Shown here: positions 14,009 to 16,318 of the stretch, piece after piece | Position numbering within the stretch: the first letter of the stretch is position 1 | Layout: each line of letters begins with the position of its first letter | Assembly: GCA_946481585.1 (NCBI GenBank) | Contig: CAMLOF010000037.1 | Span: 1-16,318 of the forward strand | Direction: 5' to 3' | DNA from: an uncultured Macromonas sp. | GTDB lineage: Bacteria > Pseudomonadota > Gammaproteobacteria > Burkholderiales > Burkholderiaceae | DNA length: 16,318 nt | Position numbers and translations under genes: made by a program | The notes under the pieces: generated by a model | Database searches by the model: none | Seen by the model: only the letters and a program-made list of their open reading frames with translations | Told to the model about the DNA's origin: nothing

Positions 14009-15010
14009 TTATTGCAAGAAGCCGATGCGCGTCTTGCTGCCACCCTGCCTGGGCAGGTCTTCCGCCTCTATCGCCTCTCGTCGGGCCAGCCGAGCATTGC
14101 CAAAGCCAGTCATCAGCGCCCGCCGCATCTCGCGCGGGGCCAGCGTGGCCAGCTGGTCCAGCACATCATCGGCAGGCTCCTCGGCGAACAGGCGGCCCCA
14201 GTCGTGCTCCTCGCGCAGTGCCTGGTAGATCTGCCGCGCGATCTGGCGGGCGGCCTCCGGGCTCGGCGACTCGATCTGGAACACGTTCATGCGGTTGAGG
14301 ATGGGCTCGGGGATGCCGCGCTCGTCGTTGGCGGTGGTGATCCAGATCACCTGGCTGGCGTCGATCGGCACCTCGGCGAATTCGTCGATGAAGTGCTGCG
14401 CCGTGTCGTGCTCGAGCAGGCTGTAGAGCGCACCCAGCGGGTCGTACTGGGCGTCGGCACTGGCCTTGTCGATCTCGTCCACCACGATCACGGGGTTGGC
14501 GTATTGCCCGTCCACCAGGGCCTCGAACACCTTGCCGGGCCGGGCGCCTTTCCATTGCGATGACGAGCCCGACAGCAGCCAGCCCGCCGTCATGGAACTC
14601 ATCGGCACCAGGTTCATGGTGGTGCCCAGCAGGTCGGCCACCTTGCGCGCGAAGTGCGTCTTGCCCACCCCGGGCGGGCCCAGCAGCAGCATGGGGGTGA
14701 GTTCCAGGTTGTCCTGGCTGTCCTGGCTCAGCGCCACGTGGCGGCGCAGATCGTCCAGCGGTTCGCCGAAATTGGGGAGCTGGTCGTAGAGGGCGGCCAT
14801 GTCCGGCACACCCGAAGGCTTGACCGCGAAGCGCTGCGGTCCACGTTCCAGCATGCGCTCGTAGGTGGAGCGCAGGCTTTCGTGTTCGCGTTCGTTGCCC
14901 TGGGCCTGCAGCTTGGCAAGTTTGCGTTCCACGTCATCGGCGCGGAACACGCTGCGCATACGGGCAATGGGCAGCCCGAGAGAGGGTACGGTGAGGCTGG
15001 TCGAGCTCAT
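14009..15010 (-). CDS. stand-alone Lon-type AAA+ ATPase
   Basis: This is a 333-residue cytoplasmic AAA+ ATPase. Walker A is GPPGVGKT (112-119), Walker B VIVVDEIDKA (DEID at 178-181), sensor 1 ITTAN (N228) and a likely arginine finger in ILNRM (R240). The order and wording between the motifs (W-K-G-A-R-P-G-K-V-F-E-A-L, then DPLGALYSLLEHD and FIDEFAEVPID) match the ATPase module of Lon. However, the Lon N-domain and the Ser-Lys protease domain are both missing; the protein ends about 60 residues after the AAA+ core. It could be a remodelling chaperone or a subunit that works with a separate partner. The start at 15010 is fixed by AAGGAG eight bases upstream; a GTG five codons earlier lies across that site and is rejected. 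It follows prmC and grxD on the strand, with a palindrome between. Confidence 0.9.
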   Translation of the reverse strand: MSSTSLTVPSLGLPIARMRSVFRADDVERKLAKLQAQGNEREHESLRSTYERMLERGPQRFAVKPSGVPDMAALYDQLPNFGEPLDDLRRHVALSQDSQDNLELTPMLLLGPPGVGKTHFARKVADLLGTTMNLVPMSSMTAGWLLSGSSSQWKGARPGKVFEALVDGQYANPVIVVDEIDKASADAQYDPLGALYSLLEHDTAQHFIDEFAEVPIDASQVIWITTANDERGIPEPILNRMNVFQIESPSPEAARQIARQIYQALREEHDWGRLFAEEPADDVLDQLATLAPREMRRALMTGFGNARLARREAIEAEDLPRQGGSKTRIGFLQ

Positions 15011-15027
15011 CGGGTTCTCCTTCACGA

Positions 15028-15053
15028 CACTGTGCTTTCATTCAAGCACAGTG
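15028..15053 (-). promoter_or_regulatory. perfect 10-bp palindrome before the AAA+ ATPase gene
   Basis: CACTGTGCTT and AAGCACAGTG are perfect inverted repeats around a 6-base spacer. They end 17 bases upstream of the start codon, just before the AAGGAG site. No T-run follows on either strand, so a dimeric repressor operator or a leader hairpin is more likely than a terminator. A smaller palindrome, GCATT-C-AATGC, sits at 15061-15071. Confidence 0.55.
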
Positions 15054-15106
15054 CGTGCCAGCATTCAATGCCGGAATAACCCCGGTGAACCCGCCAGTTG
15101 CGAAAT

Positions 15107-15433
15107 TCAGACGCCGTTGCCGCCGATGAGCTGCTGCAGTTCGCCGGACTCGTACATCTCCATCATGATGTCGGAGCCGCCGATGAACTCGCCCTTGACG
15201 TACAGCTGGGGAATGGTCGGCCAGTTGCTGTATTCCTTGATGCCCTGGCGCACTTCCTGGTCTTCCAGCACGTTGACGGTGGTCAGCGTGCGCGGGTCCA
15301 CGCCGCAGGCCTTGAGGATTTGCACCGCGCGGCCGGAGAAGCCGCACATGGGGAAGCTTGCCGTGCCCTTCATGAAGAGCACGATGTCGTTGTTCTTGAC
15401 CAGTTGGTCGATGCGTTGCTGGGTGTCGCTCAT
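15107..15433 (-). CDS. grxD: monothiol glutaredoxin Grx4
   Basis: This is a 108-residue monothiol glutaredoxin that binds and transfers [2Fe-2S] clusters with glutathione, in the cytoplasm, usually with a BolA partner. The signature CGFS is at 30-33 in [10 protein letters not shown], preceded by the glutathione-contacting lysine in LFMKG (K22). [19 protein letters not shown] supplies the cis-proline TIP motif and the GG-S-D glutathione loop. Length agrees with E. coli GrxD (115). The start MSDTQQ at 15433 is chosen; a TTG five codons upstream would only add a tail and overlaps the GGAAA region that may serve as ribosome binding site. The gene lies 56 bases after prmC on the same strand, an order familiar in Burkholderiales. 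Confidence 0.95.
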   Translation of the reverse strand: MSDTQQRIDQLVKNNDIVLFMKGTASFPMCGFSGRAVQILKACGVDPRTLTTVNVLEDQEVRQGIKEYSNWPTIPQLYVKGEFIGGSDIMMEMYESGELQQLIGGNGV

Positions 15434-15488
15434 GGTTGCCGTTTCCAAAAAGTGGGTGCAGCCCTAGGCCGCGTGTTCCATGCCCCGG

Positions 15489-15494
15489 ATTATC
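15489..15494 (-). promoter_or_regulatory. possible -10 element before grxD, overlapping the prmC stop
   Basis: On the minus strand GATAAT matches five of six consensus -10 bases within GGGGATAATCC, and it contains the TAA stop of prmC. It lies about 56 bases before the grxD start. The -35 spacing is poor: TTGAAG is about 20 bases upstream. It is the same string as the candidate before the penicillin-binding protein gene. Confidence 0.35.
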
Positions 15495-16318
15495 CCCGTT
15501 GCGGGGAGTCCCCTTCAAACGGTGTGGGTTGGCCCGGCCAGACGCCACCCGTGCAGCGCACGTGTCCGGCCAGGTCTTGCCGGTGTTCGACCCTGCCGTA
15601 GCCCGCTTGTTCCAGCAGCCGGGCCACGTCAACGCCCTGGTCCCAGCCGTGTTCCAGGAGCAGGTGACCGCCCGGCCGCAGGTGCGCGCGTGCCTGCGCC
15701 ACGATCTCGCGGATGTCGTCCAGGCCATCGGCACCGCTGGCCAGGGCCTGCAGGGGCTCATGCGTGAGCGCGGCCAGGTGCGGGTCGTCAGCGCGGATGT
15801 AGGGCGGGTTGCTCACGATCAGGTCGAAGCGGGCGGGTTGGGCGTTCGACGGCCAGTCACGCAGCCAGTGGCCCAGGCGGAAGCGCACGGGCAGGCTCAA
15901 CCGCTCGGCGTTGCCCCGTGCCACGGCCAGCGCGTCGGCGCTGGCGTCCACGGCCCACACCTGTGCATCGGGGCGGCGGTGTTGCAGCGCCAGGGCAATG
16001 GCGCCGCTGCCGGTGCCCAGGTCCAGCACGGTGGGGGCGGTCTGGCCTGCCAGCACATCCAGCGCCCAGTCCACCAGGGTTTCGGTGTCGGGGCGTGGGT
16101 CCAGCACGCGGGCGTCCACTTGCAGGGTGAGCCCATGGAATTCGCGCTGCCCCACCAGGTAGGCCACGGGTTCACCCGCCAGGCGGCGCTGGCACAGTGC
16201 GGTGAACCGTTCAGTGGCCTCCGTGGGCAAGGTGTCGCTGTCGTGCGCAATCAGCCAGGCGCGGTCGTGGTGCTCGCGGCCCAGGCAGTGCAGCAGCAGC
16301 ACCTGGGCGTCCAGGCGG
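15490..16318 (-). CDS. prmC: peptide chain release factor N5-glutamine methyltransferase, 5' end outside the window (partial)
   Basis: PrmC methylates the GGQ glutamine of release factors RF1 and RF2 using S-adenosylmethionine, in the cytoplasm. The visible part is about 276 residues. The N-terminal substrate-binding domain shows LDAQVLLLHCLGR, GEPVAYLVGQREFHGL and the PRPDTETLV segment. The methyltransferase domain has motif I VLDLGTGSGAIALAL, motif II QVWAVDASADAL and the catalytic SNPPYI, followed by HEPLQALASGADGLDDIR. The frame stays open through the window end at 16318, including an R-L-D-A-Q segment typical of the family, so the GTG at 16302 is not the real start and perhaps 10-25 residues are missing. 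PrfA is commonly encoded just upstream in this group; that gene is not visible here. grxD follows. Confidence 0.95.
   Translation of the reverse strand, partial: RLDAQVLLLHCLGREHHDRAWLIAHDSDTLPTEATERFTALCQRRLAGEPVAYLVGQREFHGLTLQVDARVLDPRPDTETLVDWALDVLAGQTAPTVLDLGTGSGAIALALQHRRPDAQVWAVDASADALAVARGNAERLSLPVRFRLGHWLRDWPSNAQPARFDLIVSNPPYIRADDPHLAALTHEPLQALASGADGLDDIREIVAQARAHLRPGGHLLLEHGWDQGVDVARLLEQAGYGRVEHRQDLAGHVRCTGGVWPGQPTPFEGDSPQRG

Noticed and set aside
15028..15053. Reading the palindrome before the AAA+ gene as a grxD terminator
   Set aside because: The stem is good but no T-run follows on the minus strand, and it sits only 17 bases from the next start codon. An operator or leader hairpin fits better, although a weak terminator role is not excluded.
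1..16318. Mobile elements, CRISPR arrays, tRNA or rRNA genes
   Set aside because: I looked for transposase-like proteins, terminal repeats, regularly spaced repeats and tRNA-like cloverleaf ends and saw none. Composition is even across the window.

Overview
This window reads as chromosomal DNA of a high-GC betaproteobacterium, most likely in the Burkholderiales and close to the Comamonadaceae. That placement rests on the protein flavours, the prmC-grxD order and the uniformly GC-rich codon use; no rRNA or marker gene is present to confirm it. I see no insertion sequence, phage gene, CRISPR array, tRNA or rRNA. Coding density is very high and no gene-free stretch exceeds 300 bases.

Layout. 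(1) 1-1094, plus strand: the 3' part of an alpha/beta hydrolase overlapping a SnoaL/NTF2-like gene. (2) 1150-4221, plus: a large, divergent class A penicillin-binding protein with a GT51 domain that looks catalytically altered and a transpeptidase domain with long insertions. (3) 4256-8505, plus: a KdpD-like kinase without the usual cytosolic N-terminal sensor, an OmpR/KdpE-type regulator, then the potassium transporter gene kup. A near-identical 23-base element (19 of 23 matches) with 11-bp-spaced half-sites lies directly before both the kinase gene and kup, so this looks like a self-contained potassium-responsive circuit built on Kup instead of KdpFABC. (4) 8513-8752, minus: a small exported protein, convergent with kup across a perfect hairpin. 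(5) 8875-14000: a C4-dicarboxylate module. On the minus strand are a TRAP-type binding protein (DctP-like) and the symporter gene dctA; divergent from them on the plus strand are a DctS-like kinase and a FixJ/LuxR-type regulator. No TRAP membrane subunits are in the window, and a textbook intrinsic terminator sits inside the short dctA leader. (6) 14009-16318, minus: prmC (cut by the window end), grxD and a stand-alone Lon-type AAA+ ATPase gene preceded by a perfect 10-bp palindrome.

The most interesting signals are the KdpDE-like/kup circuit with its shared operator, the terminator in front of dctA, the orphan DctP beside DctA and its two-component system, and the divergent penicillin-binding protein. 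Each is an inference from sequence that needs the comparisons named in the findings.
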